DNA from: an uncultured Opitutia bacterium
GTDB taxonomy: Bacteria > Verrucomicrobiota > Verrucomicrobiia > Opitutales > Opitutaceae
Direction of reading: 5' to 3'
NCBI GenBank assembly: GCA_903900845.1
Contig: CAIUOU010000122.1
Location: 1-64,000, forward strand
Length of the DNA stretch: 64,000 nucleotides
Numbering within the stretch: position 1 is the first letter of the stretch; every line of letters begins with the position of its first letter. The position numbers and the translations under genes are program-made. The notes under the pieces are model-generated. The model searched no databases and was not told the origin of the DNA. It saw only the letters and a list, made by a program, of their open reading frames with translations. Shown here one piece after another: positions 1-9,506 of the stretch.

Positions 1-3000
1 CACGACGATGTCGGGATCCACGCCCTGTCCCTCGATGATCCAATTGCGTCCGTCCTTGGAGTAGGGGGCGAACTCCGGCTTGCGCAGCTCGCCACCGTCG
101 ATGAACGGCAGGGAGTTGGTGATGCCGACCACGCCGCCCCATGAGCGTTTGCCGATGAGCTTGCCGAGGCCGTGTTCGCGGAAGCGGTAGGGGAAGAGGT
201 CGCCGTCGGAGGCGGAGTACTCGTTGAGGAGGGTGACCTTGGGGCCGAGCAGCATCTGCGACGGATTCGTGTTGGGAGTGCCGCCGCGGCGCACGCTCAC
301 CATGGCGAGCTCGCGGCGGAGACGCTCGATGATCTGCGGGGAGACGTTGCCGCCGCCGTTGCCGCGCACGTCGATGATGAGCGCCTGGCGGTTGAGCTGC
401 GGGTAGAAGCGGCGCACGAACTCGTTGAGGCCCTCCGGTCCCATGTCGGGGATGTGAAGGTAACCGACTTTCCCGCCGGTCTTGGTGGCCACGTGGTCGA
501 TGTTCCGCTGCACCCAGCTCTCGTAATAGAGCGGCGCCTCATCGGCGATCGGCACCACGGTGACGTCCCGCGCCCCTTCCTCGACGGGCCGCGAGTTCAC
601 CCGCAGCACCACCTGCTGGCCGGCGGTGCCGGCAATGGCGGCGTAAAGGTTCTCGAGGTCGGCGGTGCGCTTGCCGTCGACCGCGAGGATGTAGTCGCCG
701 GTGCTGACGTCCACGCCGAGTTCCGTGAGGGGGGAGCGGGTCTTCGTCTGCCAGTTCTCGCCTCGGAGGATGCGGTCGATCCGGTAGGCGCGGCTCGCCG
801 GGTCGCGCGACACCTGCGCCCCGAGGAGGCCGAGCTTGAGGCGCGGGGCGTTCTCGCGGTCGCCGCCGCCGACGTAGGCGTGGCCGGCATGAAGCTCGGA
901 TATCATCTCGCCGATGACGTAAGTGAGGTCGTTGCGGGTCGCCACGTGCGGGAGCATCGCGCGGTATTTTTCCCGCTGCGCCGGCCAGTCGACGCCGTGC
1001 AGGTTCGGGTCGTAGAAGAAGTCGCGCATCTGGCGCCAGCTCTCATCAAGCATCTGGGCCCATTCGGCCCGGCGATCCACGCGCGCGGAAAGATTGGCGA
1101 GATTCAGCCGCGTCTCGGGCTTCAGCTCCACCTTCGCGGAGGGCAGGTCGATGATGGAGTAGTCGCGCCCGGCGGAAACCAGCACTTTCTTCCCGTTGGC
1201 CGTGATCTCGAAGACCTCGAAGTTGCCTAGCTCGGTCTCGCGCTTCGCCTTCAGGTCGTAGGCGGCGATCACCGCCCGCGAACTGCTGGCGCCGCCGAAG
1301 CCTTCGCCTCCGCCTCCGCCACCCACGGCTCCGCTCGGTACCCTGCGGTAATAAACGCGGTCACCCACCAGTCGCAGGTTGCTGTAGTTCGACGGCGTGA
1401 TGGGCAGGCTGATCACGCGGCCGGACAAGCCTTCGGCGTCCACTTTCACCACGACCTTGGCTTCGGGCTTGCGGCTCTCGGCTTTGCCCGCCGGCGCCTC
1501 GTCGGCGGACTTCTTTTCCTCGCCGCCTTTTTTCTCGGCGTCGGCCTTGGCGGGTTCGTCCTTGGCGATCGCCACCTCGTCGCTCTTCGGTGCGAAAGGC
1601 GAGGGGGTGTCCTTGGCCAACGCCACGAGGTAAACGCGCTCCATGTCCTTGTAGGCGTGGTTCCACTCGGTGTCGGAGTAGATCGGGCGATAGTCGCGGG
1701 CCGAGGCGAACAGGAGCCACTTGCCGTCGTTGCTGAAGGCAGGTGCGGTGGCGTCGTACCAGCCGTCGGTCACCGCGATCGTTTTCTTCTCCGCGAGGCC
1801 GTGCAGCATGACCTTGGCGAGCGTGCCGCGCTCGTTGCGGGTCCAGGTCACCCATCGGGAGTCGGGTGACCACGCGGACTGCATGATCGGGCCGTCGGGA
1901 TTCTCGTCGATGGTCGTGACCTCCTTCGAGGCGACGTCGATGACCCGCAGCCGTTGGGCGCGGTCGGACCAGAGGAGCTTCTTCGAATCGGGTGACCAAG
2001 CCGGCGTGTAGTAGTAGGTGGCGGCGCCGGAAGTGAGTTTTTCGGCGGGGCTGCGGCCATCCTGGGCCTGGATGTAGAGCTCGTTCTCGCCCGAGGCGTC
2101 GGAGATGAAGGCGATCCAGCGGCCGTCGGGCGACCATGACGCGCCCCGGTCGTGCACGCCGGAGGTCTGGGTGAGGTTGCGGACCGGACCTTCCTTCGCC
2201 GGCAACGTGAACACGTCACCCCGGGCGACCACCACCGCGCGTTGGCCGTCAGGGGAGGGGCGGACCGAGTTGACGAACTTCGATACATTCTGGATCCCCG
2301 GCCGGAGGGAGGGCAGGTCCTCGCGCACCGAGATGGCGATCGCCTGGGTACGCTCCGTGGCGAGGTCGAGTTTCCAGATGCGGCCCGCTTGCTCGAAGAC
2401 GATCGAGCCCTTGCCGATCGACGGGAACTTCACGTCGTAGTCGGTGAACTCGGTCACCTGGCGGGTCTGCTTGGTGGCGAGGTCGTAGCTGAAGAGGTTG
2501 GCCCGCGGCGTGCGCTCAGAGACGAAGTAGATTTTTCCGTTGGGTGCCCACATTGGCAGGATGTCCTGCGCCGGGTGGTTGGTGATATTCTCGGTCGCGC
2601 CCGTGGCGGGATCGAAGATCCAGACGTCGTCGGCCATGCCTCCACGGTACTGTTTCCAAGTGCGGAATTCCCGGAAGATGCGGTTGTAGGCGAAGCGCTT
2701 GTCGTCGGGGGCGAAACTGATGAAGCCGCCTCGCGGCACGGGCAGCTGGGCGGGCACGTCGCCGTCGAGCCCCACGGAGTAAAGCTCGCCGATGAACGGG
2801 TTGAACGACCGCCAGCGGGAGCGGAAAACGACCTCCGGAGCCGTGTTACGCCACGTCATCACGATGTTGTTGGGCCCCATGCGGTCCGCCAGGTCGTCGC
2901 GTTCGAGGGTGGCCGAGGTGGTGAGTCTCTTTGGGACGCCACCGGTTGCCGGCATGACGTAGACCTCGGTGTTGCCGTCGTACTGGCCCGTGAAAGCCAG

Positions 3001-3238
3001 CTGGGAGCCGTCGGCCGAGAAACGCGGGAAGATCGCGTACCCCGGGCCGTCGGTGAGGCGCCGCGCAGTGCCGCCGGCTAGCGGCGCGGTGTACAGCTGC
3101 CCGGCGTAGCTGAAGACCACGGAGGTGCCGTCGGTCGCCGGGAAGCGGAGCAGCCGGGTCTCATCCGCGGCGGGTTGGGCGGCGAAGGCCGCGGTGAACA
3201 GGGTGATCGCGAGGGCGGGGAAATACCAGGGGCGCATC
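1..3238 (-). CDS. Tricorn-like S41 protease, 3' end cut by the window
   Basis: Secreted tricorn-type peptidase that would degrade peptides in the periplasm. The ATG at 3238 opens a signal peptide (MRPWYFPALAITLFTAAFAA). A TolB/WD-like beta-propeller follows (about residues 25-540) with repeated SPDGR/SPDSK motifs, then a Lys/Glu-rich linker (about 555-590). A core domain contains ELHAGHAYVGG (about 786), matching the tricorn catalytic His region, with Gly where tricorn has Ser before the His. A PDZ-like segment (about 800-880) and the S41 domain come next, with GNGGGNV (about 959) and NEYSASDGD (about 1008) holding the nucleophile Ser-Asp. At least 1079 residues are present; family members are about 1,080-1,110, so only the extreme C-terminus, probably including the last catalytic Glu, is missing. 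Monocistronic as far as visible. Confidence 0.9.
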
Positions 3239-3505
3239 GTGCCAACAAAGCCGGCCCTTCCGGGTCCGCAATCCGTTAGATGTCCGGTGCCCCATCCTCC
3301 CTTCGCCGGAATCCGGCCGGAAGTGGAGTTTGAGATTTCCCTTGCTTACCGTTCCGACCGGTGCAGTTTCCGGCCGTTCGATAGAGACAGCGTTAGATGA
3401 CAGTTTCTGGTGAGTCGTTGGCTGAGCGTTTGGCTTAAGTGATGATTTCGAAACCCAATGGTGGGAACGGACTGGCAGCGACGAGGGATCTACGAATCAT
3501 CATAA
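3239..3505. other. Divergent intergenic region, protease / RRM gene
   Basis: This 267-bp gap between divergent genes must hold promoters for both, including the long 5' leader of the RRM protein gene. I see no reading frame with coding character, no tRNA and no clear operator. The last 100 bases are less GC-rich than the surroundings. No clear Shine-Dalgarno precedes the ATG at 3506. Confidence 0.5.
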
Positions 3506-3892
3506 ATGAGTAACTCCAAACTGTACGTTGGAAACCTGTCGTTCAAGACGACCGAGGACGAGCTCCGCTCGACCTTCGGTCAGTTCGGCTCGGTCACCGA
3601 CGTTTACGTCGCCATGGACAAGATGACCGGCCGCCCCCGCGGTTTCGCGTTCGTCACCATGGGCACCGCGGAAGAGGCGAAGGTCGCCGCGGAGAAGATG
3701 AATGGCGTCGATCTCGGCGGCCGTCAGCTGACGGTCAATGAGGCCCGCCCGAAGGAAGATCGTCCGGCCGGCGGTTTCGGCGGCGGCGGTCGCGGCTTCG
3801 GTGGCGGCGGCGGCGGTCGCGGCTTCGGCGGCGGCGGCGGTGGTGGCTACGGTGGTGGCGGCGGCCGCGATCGCGGCGAGCGCCGTTACTGA
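3506..3892 (+). CDS. Glycine-rich RRM RNA-binding protein
   Basis: Small single-RRM RNA-binding protein of 128 residues, of the glycine-rich type common in cyanobacteria and Verrucomicrobia. RNP2 is KLYVGNL (residues 5-11) and RNP1 is RGFAFVTM (about 45-52), with the aromatic residues that stack on RNA. After about residue 85 the chain becomes a Gly/Arg/Phe low-complexity tail ([10 protein letters not shown] repeats), typical of RNA chaperones and phase-separating proteins. It is followed by a strong intrinsic terminator and then by an RNA helicase gene, so the pair may act together in RNA remodelling, for example in the cold. That last point is inference. Confidence 0.93.
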   Translation: MSNSKLYVGNLSFKTTEDELRSTFGQFGSVTDVYVAMDKMTGRPRGFAFVTMGTAEEAKVAAEKMNGVDLGGRQLTVNEARPKEDRPAGGFGGGGRGFGGGGGGRGFGGGGGGGYGGGGGRDRGERRY

Positions 3893-3924
3893 GCCGTTGC
3901 ATTCCACAGCACGGTAATTTCCAG

Positions 3925-3963
3925 GGACGAGGCTCCGCTCCGGGGCCTCGTCCTTTTCTTTTT
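3925..3963 (+). terminator. Rho-independent terminator after the RRM gene
   Basis: A perfect 9-bp stem, GGACGAGGC (3925-3933) with GCCTCGTCC (3945-3953), has an 11-nt loop and is followed by TTTTCTTTTT. It lies 32 bases after the RRM stop codon. The helicase ATG at 3979 is only 15 bases past the T-run, so the helicase must have a promoter within or upstream of the terminator, or depend on read-through. Confidence 0.85.
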
Positions 3964-3978
3964 CATCTGTAGACCTTC

Positions 3979-5211
3979 ATGCCTTTTCGCGCTCTCAACC
4001 TATCCGACCCCGTGTTCCGCGGCGTGCAGGCCGCCGGTTACACCGAGCCCACGCCGATCCAGCTGCGGGCCATTCCCGTCGTGCTTGGCGGCGGTGACCT
4101 CATCGGTTCCGCCCAGACCGGCACCGGCAAGACCGCGGCGTTCGCGCTGCCCATCCTTTCGCGCCTCGGCGCCCATGCCCGCGGCCGTCAGCCGCGCGTG
4201 CTGGTGCTGGAGCCCACCCGCGAACTCGCGGCGCAGGTCGAGACTGCCTTCCGCGATTTCGCGCGGTTCACGGACCTCCGAGCCTTGGCCGTTTTCGGCG
4301 GCGTCGGTTACGGCCACCAGCGCGCCGAGCTCAGCCGCGGGGTCGACATCATCGTCGCCACCCCGGGCCGGCTGATGGACTACCTCAAGGACGGCACGCT
4401 CTCGCTCCGCGACATCTCCGTGCTCGTGCTCGACGAGGTCGACCGGATGCTCGACATGGGATTCCTGCCGGTGGTGAAGGATATCATCGCCCGCTGCCCG
4501 AAGAACCGGCAGACGCTTTTCTTCTCCGCGACGGTTCCGCCCGAGATCCAGGCGATCGCCTCGTTCGCCCTGCGCAATCCCACCCGGATCGAGGTGGGGG
4601 TGAACCGCTCGGTCAACCAGTCGGTCAATCACGCGGTCTACCCGGTGTCGTTCGAGCAGAAGTTCGACCTGCTGGTCGCACTGCTCGCGCAGGCCAACTT
4701 CGACTCCGTACTCGTTTTCTCGCGCACGAAACACGGGGCCGACCGCATCGCGCGGCGGCTGAAGGCCGCCAACCACAGCGTCGCCGTGTTGCACGCCAAC
4801 CGTTCCCAGAACCAGCGCATCGAGGCGCTGGCGGGCTTCAAGAGCGGCAAGTACGAGATCATGGTGGCCACCGACATCGCCGCGCGCGGCATCGACGTCG
4901 CTGGCGTGACGCACGTGATCAACTACGACGTGCCCGAGAATCCCGAGGACTACGTGCACCGCATCGGCCGTACCGGTCGTGCGCAGGCGGTGGGCGACGC
5001 CTTCACGCTTGTGACCCCCGAGAACGCGCAGGATGTGCGCGACATCGAGCGCTTCATCGGCCAGAAAATCCCCGAACTGCGGCTCGAGGGCTTCGATTAC
5101 AAGCCGCTCGCCCCGCGGCCGCCGCAGTCGGCGCCGGAAAAAGTCCGCGGCATGCCGGCGGGCACGCTCCGTCCGCGCAGCGGCTTCCGCCGTTTCCGTA
5201 GCCGCCGCTGA
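3979..5211 (+). CDS. DEAD-box ATP-dependent RNA helicase, RhlE type
   Basis: Two-domain ATP-dependent RNA helicase of 410 residues. It shows a Q motif (TPIQLRAIP, about 25-33), Walker A AQTGTGKT (45-52), PTRELA (79-84), TPGR (128-131), motif II (152-155), SAT (183-185), the ARGIDV motif and HRIGRTGR near 330. The short basic C-terminal tail (SGFRRFRSRR) is typical of RhlE. Motif II reads DEVD rather than DEAD: the Mg/ATP-coordinating D-E and the final D are kept and only Ala is changed to Val, so activity is expected. RhlE-type helicases act in ribosome assembly and RNA turnover. It lies just downstream of the RRM protein and 9 bases before a DNA glycosylase gene. Confidence 0.95.
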   Translation: MPFRALNLSDPVFRGVQAAGYTEPTPIQLRAIPVVLGGGDLIGSAQTGTGKTAAFALPILSRLGAHARGRQPRVLVLEPTRELAAQVETAFRDFARFTDLRALAVFGGVGYGHQRAELSRGVDIIVATPGRLMDYLKDGTLSLRDISVLVLDEVDRMLDMGFLPVVKDIIARCPKNRQTLFFSATVPPEIQAIASFALRNPTRIEVGVNRSVNQSVNHAVYPVSFEQKFDLLVALLAQANFDSVLVFSRTKHGADRIARRLKAANHSVAVLHANRSQNQRIEALAGFKSGKYEIMVATDIAARGIDVAGVTHVINYDVPENPEDYVHRIGRTGRAQAVGDAFTLVTPENAQDVRDIERFIGQKIPELRLEGFDYKPLAPRPPQSAPEKVRGMPAGTLRPRSGFRRFRSRR

Positions 5212-5220
5212 GGCGCCGCC

Positions 5221-5832
5221 ATGGCCACCGCCGCCGTCGTCGAAAGACATCTGGCCGCGTTGCGGGCATGCGACCGTTGCCCGCGTATGCACAAACCGGT
5301 GGTGGTGGGTCGCCCGGCCGCCAGCCGCGTGCTGCTGGTGGGTCAGGCGCCGGGTGACAAGGAGCCGCGGATGGGCCGGCCCTTTGCCTGGACCGCCGGG
5401 CGCACGCTGTTCAAGTGGTTTCACGGCGCGCTCGGTTGGACCGAGGACGAAGTGCGCGACCGGATCTATTTCGCCGCCGTCTGCCGTTGTTTTCCGGGCA
5501 AGCGTCCGGAAGGTGGCGACCGCGTGCCCTCGCCGGAGGAGATCGAGAGATGCGCGGCTTGGCTGGAGCGTGAGGTGGAGCTGCTGCGGCCGGAACTCGT
5601 CCTGCCCGTGGGGAAACTCGCCATTTCGCGCTTCCTGGGCGAACGCCCGCTGGCGGGAACGATAGGTAAACTTTTCCCGATCACGTTCCACGGCCACGAC
5701 GTCGACTGCATTCCGCTGCCGCACCCGTCCGGCGCGTCCCCGTGGCACCGGATGGAGCCGGGGATGTCGCTGCTGAAGCAGGCGCTCGCGCAGGTGGCGC
5801 GGCACCCGGCGATTCGCGCCGCCGCGCGCTAG
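5221..5832 (+). CDS. Uracil-DNA glycosylase, family 4-like with [4Fe-4S] cysteines
   Basis: Base-excision repair enzyme expected to remove uracil from DNA. The 203-residue protein shows motif 1 GQAPGDKEPRMGRPF (41-55) and the HPS motif (168-170) of the UDG superfamily. It has an iron-sulfur arrangement like family 4: C17-x2-C20 near the N-terminus, then C88 (or C90) and C111, spaced like the KCRPPGNR...C block. Motif 1 has Gln where many family 4 enzymes have Glu (GEAPG), so its base specificity could differ. The ATG at 5221 lies 9 bases after the helicase stop, suggesting co-transcription. It is not UdgX: I see no KRRIH-type insertion. Confidence 0.82.
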   Translation: MATAAVVERHLAALRACDRCPRMHKPVVVGRPAASRVLLVGQAPGDKEPRMGRPFAWTAGRTLFKWFHGALGWTEDEVRDRIYFAAVCRCFPGKRPEGGDRVPSPEEIERCAAWLEREVELLRPELVLPVGKLAISRFLGERPLAGTIGKLFPITFHGHDVDCIPLPHPSGASPWHRMEPGMSLLKQALAQVARHPAIRAAAR

Positions 5833-5885
5833 GAAACGGGGTTGGCATCGCCGACCGGTGCGGCTCAATGGCGTTTGCTCACCCC

Positions 5886-6665
5886 ATGCGCTCGCCCCGC
5901 GTACGCCGACTCGCGTCTGTTTTCTCCCTGTTATCCGCCTGCCTCGCGGCCGCCGCCGACGCCCCGAAGGGCGCCGCACCGGATCCGGCCACGCTGCCGG
6001 CGCCGCGCCGCGCCGTCGTGCCAAAGCTGCAGGGTGCGCTCACCCTCGATGGCGACTTTAATGAGCCGGTCTGGGCCCGTGCCGCGGTCCTCGGGCCGTT
6101 TGTGCCCGCCGGCGGCCAGGGTGCCGCGCGTGAATCGACTGGGGTGCGGGTGTGGTACGACGATACCGCGCTGCACCTCGGCTGGACGTGCCTCGACACC
6201 GACATCCAGTCGACGTTCACCGCGCGCGACAGCAAGTTTTGGGAGGAGGAAGTCGTCGAGTTCTTCGTCACCCGCGGCGAGCTGACCCGCTATTACGAGC
6301 TGCAATGGAACCCGCTCGGCGGCGAGTTCGACGCCATCATCCGCAACACCCTCGACGACCGAGGGGTCTCGCGGAAGTTCGAGGGTGATTGGAGCTACAC
6401 CGCCAAGGGTATGCGCAGCGCGGTGAAGGTGCGCGGCACGGTCCAGAAATCCGAAGATCGCGACGAATCGTGGCACGTGGAGGTCTCCATTCCCTTCGCC
6501 GATCTCGGCGGGCCGGCGCCGAAGCCGGGTGAGGTCTGGCGCGCGAATTTCTACCGCTTCAATCGCGGCACGGGGAATCCCATCGAGATGCTCAGTTGGA
6601 GCGCACCCATCCTGAACGGCTTCCACCAGCCCGCCCGGTTCGGTTTCCTCGAGTTCGGCCGCTGA
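5886..6665 (+). CDS. Secreted CBM9-like (DOMON-type) carbohydrate-binding protein
   Basis: A 259-residue exported protein. The chosen ATG at 5886 gives a classical signal peptide (MRSPRVRRLASVFSLLSACLAAAA); an ATG at 5868 is the alternative. The mature part has the CBM9/DOMON-like pattern: LDGDFNEPVWARA, then VRVWYDDTALHLGWTCLD, then WEEEVVEFFV, ELQWNPLGGEFDA, and the closing IPFADLGG, WRANFYRFNR and FGFLEFG blocks. Proteins of this family bind saccharides and are common in Bacteroidetes and Verrucomicrobia polysaccharide-use regions. It precedes a Tat-exported sugar oxidoreductase by 75 bases, which fits a role in carbohydrate handling. The ligand is unknown. Confidence 0.8.
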   Translation: MRSPRVRRLASVFSLLSACLAAAADAPKGAAPDPATLPAPRRAVVPKLQGALTLDGDFNEPVWARAAVLGPFVPAGGQGAARESTGVRVWYDDTALHLGWTCLDTDIQSTFTARDSKFWEEEVVEFFVTRGELTRYYELQWNPLGGEFDAIIRNTLDDRGVSRKFEGDWSYTAKGMRSAVKVRGTVQKSEDRDESWHVEVSIPFADLGGPAPKPGEVWRANFYRFNRGTGNPIEMLSWSAPILNGFHQPARFGFLEFGR

Positions 6666-6740
6666 GTCCTTCCGTTTTCAGCGGCAACCCGCCGCGCCCT
6701 CGAACGTCTTTCCGGACACCCCGCAACCTTCCTCTTATCC

Positions 6741-8099
6741 ATGAAATCCCCCGACTTCTCCCGCCGTCGTTTCCTCCAAGGAGCCGCTCTGCTCTCCGCG
6801 CCGCTCATCCTGCCGGGCCGCGTGTGGTCCCAGGCGACTGCTCCCTCCAAGCGCCTCAACGTCGGCTGCATCGGCATGGGCAAGCAGATGCACGGCCACG
6901 TCGGTAACCTGCTGCCGCGCGACGACGTGCAGATCGTCGCCGTGTGCGACGTCGACACCACCCGCCGCGAGCACCAGCGCCGGCGCATCGAGGAGGCTTA
7001 CGCGAAGAAGACCGGCGAATCCTACAAGGGCTGCGCCGCCTACACTGATTTCCGCGAGCTGCTCGCACGGAAGGACATCGACATCGTGCTCATCGCGACG
7101 CCCGACCACTGGCACGCCTACATCGCGATCGCCGCGGTTCGGGCCGGCAAGGACGTCTATTGCGAGAAGCCGCTGACCTATAACGTCCGGGAGGCGGTCG
7201 AGCTCGTGAAGGCGGTGCGCGCCACGGGCCGCGTCTTCCAGGTGGGGTCACAGCAGCGTTCCTCGAAGGAGTTTCGCGTCGCCGCCGAACTGGTGCGCAA
7301 CGGTCTCATCGGGCGCGTCCACGCCGTCGGCGTCTCGTTCGGTGATCCCGCGCAGCCGTACGACAAGCCCGCGGAGCCGGTCGAGCCGGGCCTCGACTGG
7401 AACCTGTGGTGCGGCCCGGGCCCGCTGGTGAATTACAACCCGATGCTCTCGCCGCGCGGCGTCCACAATCACTTCCCGCACTGGCGCAACACCTGGGAGT
7501 TCGGCGGCGGCATGATCACCGACTGGGGCGCCCACCACATCGACATCGCCCAGTGGGCGCTCGACAAGGATGAGAACGGCCCCGTCGAGGTGCGCGCCCC
7601 GCGCGACTGGCAGACGGCGAAGCGCGGCGCGCAGCTGGTCTATGCCGACGGCACCGTGCTCACCCACGTCAAGGGCAAGGGCGTTTCCTTCTACGGCACC
7701 GAGGGCGAGATCCACGTGAACCGCGGCAAGTTCGAGTTCGTCCGCGACGCCAAGGTGGTCCACAAGTTCTGGGACAAGGAGGTCGACAAGGGCACCTCGC
7801 TGGAGCGCGAGGTCACCCTCACCGAGCGCGAGTTTCTCGCCGACGCCAAGGTGAAGCTCTACAACAGCAAGAGCCACTTCCAGGACTTCATGGACGCGGT
7901 CGTCTCGCGGAAGCGTCCGATCTGCGACGTCGCGATCGGCGCGAGCACGACCATCGCGTGCCACGTCATGAACTTCGCCTACCGGTACGGCGCCAACGCC
8001 AAGTGGGATCCGGTGCGCAACAAGTTCGCCGGGTTCAACAGCGGCGGCGACTCCCGCTGGCTCACTCGCGAGCGCTACCGCGACAATTGGGGTGTCTGA
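6741..8099 (+). CDS. Gfo/Idh/MocA family oxidoreductase, Tat-exported
   Basis: NAD(P)-dependent sugar or polyol oxidoreductase of 452 residues. The N-terminus has a twin-arginine signal (SRRRFLQGAALLSAP), so the folded enzyme is probably exported with its cofactor. A Rossmann fold follows (NVGCIGMGKQMHGHVG, about 40-55; VAVCDVD), then the family signature CEKPLTYN (about 140), and the C-terminal alpha/beta domain with FGGGMITDWGAHHIDIAQWA. These exported members are very numerous in Verrucomicrobiota and Planctomycetota. Their substrates are mostly unknown, and nothing here defines this one. The gene sits 75 bases after the CBM9-like gene on the same strand. Confidence 0.93.
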   Translation: MKSPDFSRRRFLQGAALLSAPLILPGRVWSQATAPSKRLNVGCIGMGKQMHGHVGNLLPRDDVQIVAVCDVDTTRREHQRRRIEEAYAKKTGESYKGCAAYTDFRELLARKDIDIVLIATPDHWHAYIAIAAVRAGKDVYCEKPLTYNVREAVELVKAVRATGRVFQVGSQQRSSKEFRVAAELVRNGLIGRVHAVGVSFGDPAQPYDKPAEPVEPGLDWNLWCGPGPLVNYNPMLSPRGVHNHFPHWRNTWEFGGGMITDWGAHHIDIAQWALDKDENGPVEVRAPRDWQTAKRGAQLVYADGTVLTHVKGKGVSFYGTEGEIHVNRGKFEFVRDAKVVHKFWDKEVDKGTSLEREVTLTEREFLADAKVKLYNSKSHFQDFMDAVVSRKRPICDVAIGASTTIACHVMNFAYRYGANAKWDPVRNKFAGFNSGGDSRWLTRERYRDNWGV

Positions 8100-8207
8100 A
8101 GTCCGCTGTCATCCGGTTTGCCAGAGCGCCCCGGGTGGTTTTCGTGAGGAGAGCGCCGGTCTTCGCCCCGCCGGCCGGCGCCTGAATCCAACCCACTGAT
8201 TCCCGCC

Positions 8208-9176
8208 ATGCACATCCGCGTACCGAAGGATTGGGAACTGCCCGAGTCTGCCGTCACCCCCGAGGGCGACTACGCGCTGCGACCGCGCCGAGACTTCCTG
8301 AAATCGGCCGCGGCGGCCGGCGGGGCGGCGCTTTTGCCCGGCGCGTTGCTCGGCACGACCGCGGGGTTTCCCTCGCGGGTGAACCCCGCATACCGCGACC
8401 CGGAGCTCAAGCCGACGGCCTACGAGCTCATCACCAGCTACTGCAATTTCTACGAGTTCGGCACGGCCAAGGATCAGCCGAAGGTGAACGCCAACCGTGG
8501 TTGGAAGACGGAGCCGTGGACGGTCGAGATCGCGGGCCTCTGCCGTAACCCGATGAAGATCGAGGCGAACGATCTGGTGACGAAGCTCGGTGGCGCGGAG
8601 CAGCGCGTCTACCGCTTCCGTTGCGTGGAGGCGTGGTCGATGGTGATCCCGTGGGATGGTTTCCCGCTCTCCAAGCTGATCGCGCTGGCGGATCCCAAGC
8701 CGGAGGCGAAGTTCGTTTCGTTCACCACGTTCAACGACCCGAAGAACGTGCCCGGCCAGCGCAGCGATGTGCTGGACTGGCCTTATCTCGAGGGTCTGCG
8801 GCTGGACGAGGCGAACCACGAGCTGTCGTTCATCGCCACCGGCATCTACGGCCGCCCGATTCCGAACCAGAACGGGGCGCCGCTCCGTCTCGTGGTTCCG
8901 TGGAAGTATGGGTTCAAGTACGGCAAATCGATCGTGAAGATCGAGTTCCTCTCCCGCCAGCCCGTGAACTCGTGGCAGGCGATGAATCCGCGCGAGTACG
9001 GGTTCTACGCCAACGTGAATCCCGCGGTGGATCATCCCCGCTGGTCGCAGGCCAGCGAGCGCGTGATCGGCGCGGGCGGCGCCTTGGGAATGCGGCAAAA
9101 GACCCTTCCCTTCAACGGCTACGGGAAACAGGTGGCCGCGCTCTACGCCGGGATGGATCCGCGAAAGTTGTTTTGA
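8208..9176 (+). CDS. msrP: Protein-methionine-sulfoxide reductase catalytic subunit MsrP
   Basis: Molybdopterin enzyme that reduces methionine sulfoxide in periplasmic proteins (formerly YedY). The 322-residue precursor has a Tat signal (RPRRDFLKSAAAAGG, 25-39). The sulfite-oxidase-like fold contains Cys139 in FRCVEAWSM, the expected molybdenum ligand, and the conserved LVVPWKYGFK and QPVNSWQAMNPREYGFYANVNP blocks. Its membrane haem partner MsrQ lies downstream on the same strand, but after a 330-bp gap rather than the usual close spacing. Electrons are expected to flow from the quinone pool through MsrQ to MsrP. Confidence 0.95.
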   Translation: MHIRVPKDWELPESAVTPEGDYALRPRRDFLKSAAAAGGAALLPGALLGTTAGFPSRVNPAYRDPELKPTAYELITSYCNFYEFGTAKDQPKVNANRGWKTEPWTVEIAGLCRNPMKIEANDLVTKLGGAEQRVYRFRCVEAWSMVIPWDGFPLSKLIALADPKPEAKFVSFTTFNDPKNVPGQRSDVLDWPYLEGLRLDEANHELSFIATGIYGRPIPNQNGAPLRLVVPWKYGFKYGKSIVKIEFLSRQPVNSWQAMNPREYGFYANVNPAVDHPRWSQASERVIGAGGALGMRQKTLPFNGYGKQVAALYAGMDPRKLF

Positions 9177-9506
9177 GCACCGGCGACCCGACGCGCGTGG
9201 CATGACCCCGGGCAACTCCCGCGGACCCGTAGGTGGAGCATGGGGCGCGGGTTTGTTGTGGGCGGATGACCCCCGGCGCTCGACACAGAGCATGCGGAGA
9301 TGCGATCCGACGGCGGGGAGTAAGGTGGGGGCGAATTTCAAAACCGGCCAACCGAGGAATCTGGAAAGCCGGAAGGCCGGAGCGGGGTTGGTGGGAATCT
9401 GGAAATCAGGAACGCGGGCACGGGTGATGGGCTGGCCGCGCCGGCGGATAACCTGGAATGTTGCGGGTCACGGTGAAACGGGCCGGTATCCGTCGGACTT
9501 AGCCCG
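9177..9506. other. 330-bp gap inside the msrPQ pair with degenerate repeats
   Basis: No credible reading frame is visible. The second half (9354-9420) carries two imperfect copies of a GGAATCTGGAAA-type unit, and similar sequence recurs at 49876-49913. I see no terminator. The gap raises the question of whether msrQ has its own promoter. Confidence 0.6.
9354..9420. repeat. Degenerate GGAATCTGGAAA intergenic repeat, two units
   Basis: Two imperfect units, each starting GGAATCTGGAAA and followed by a GGAA-rich stretch, lie about 38 bases apart. A related unit occurs upstream of the EamA transporter gene (49876-49913). Recurrence in non-coding DNA at two distant loci marks it as a dispersed repeat rather than chance. 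Confidence 0.55.

Noticed and set aside
4000-6024. Open frame of 674 codons on the minus strand
   Set aside because: Antisense to the helicase and glycosylase genes, both with clear motifs; Arg/Ala/Gly-rich shadow.
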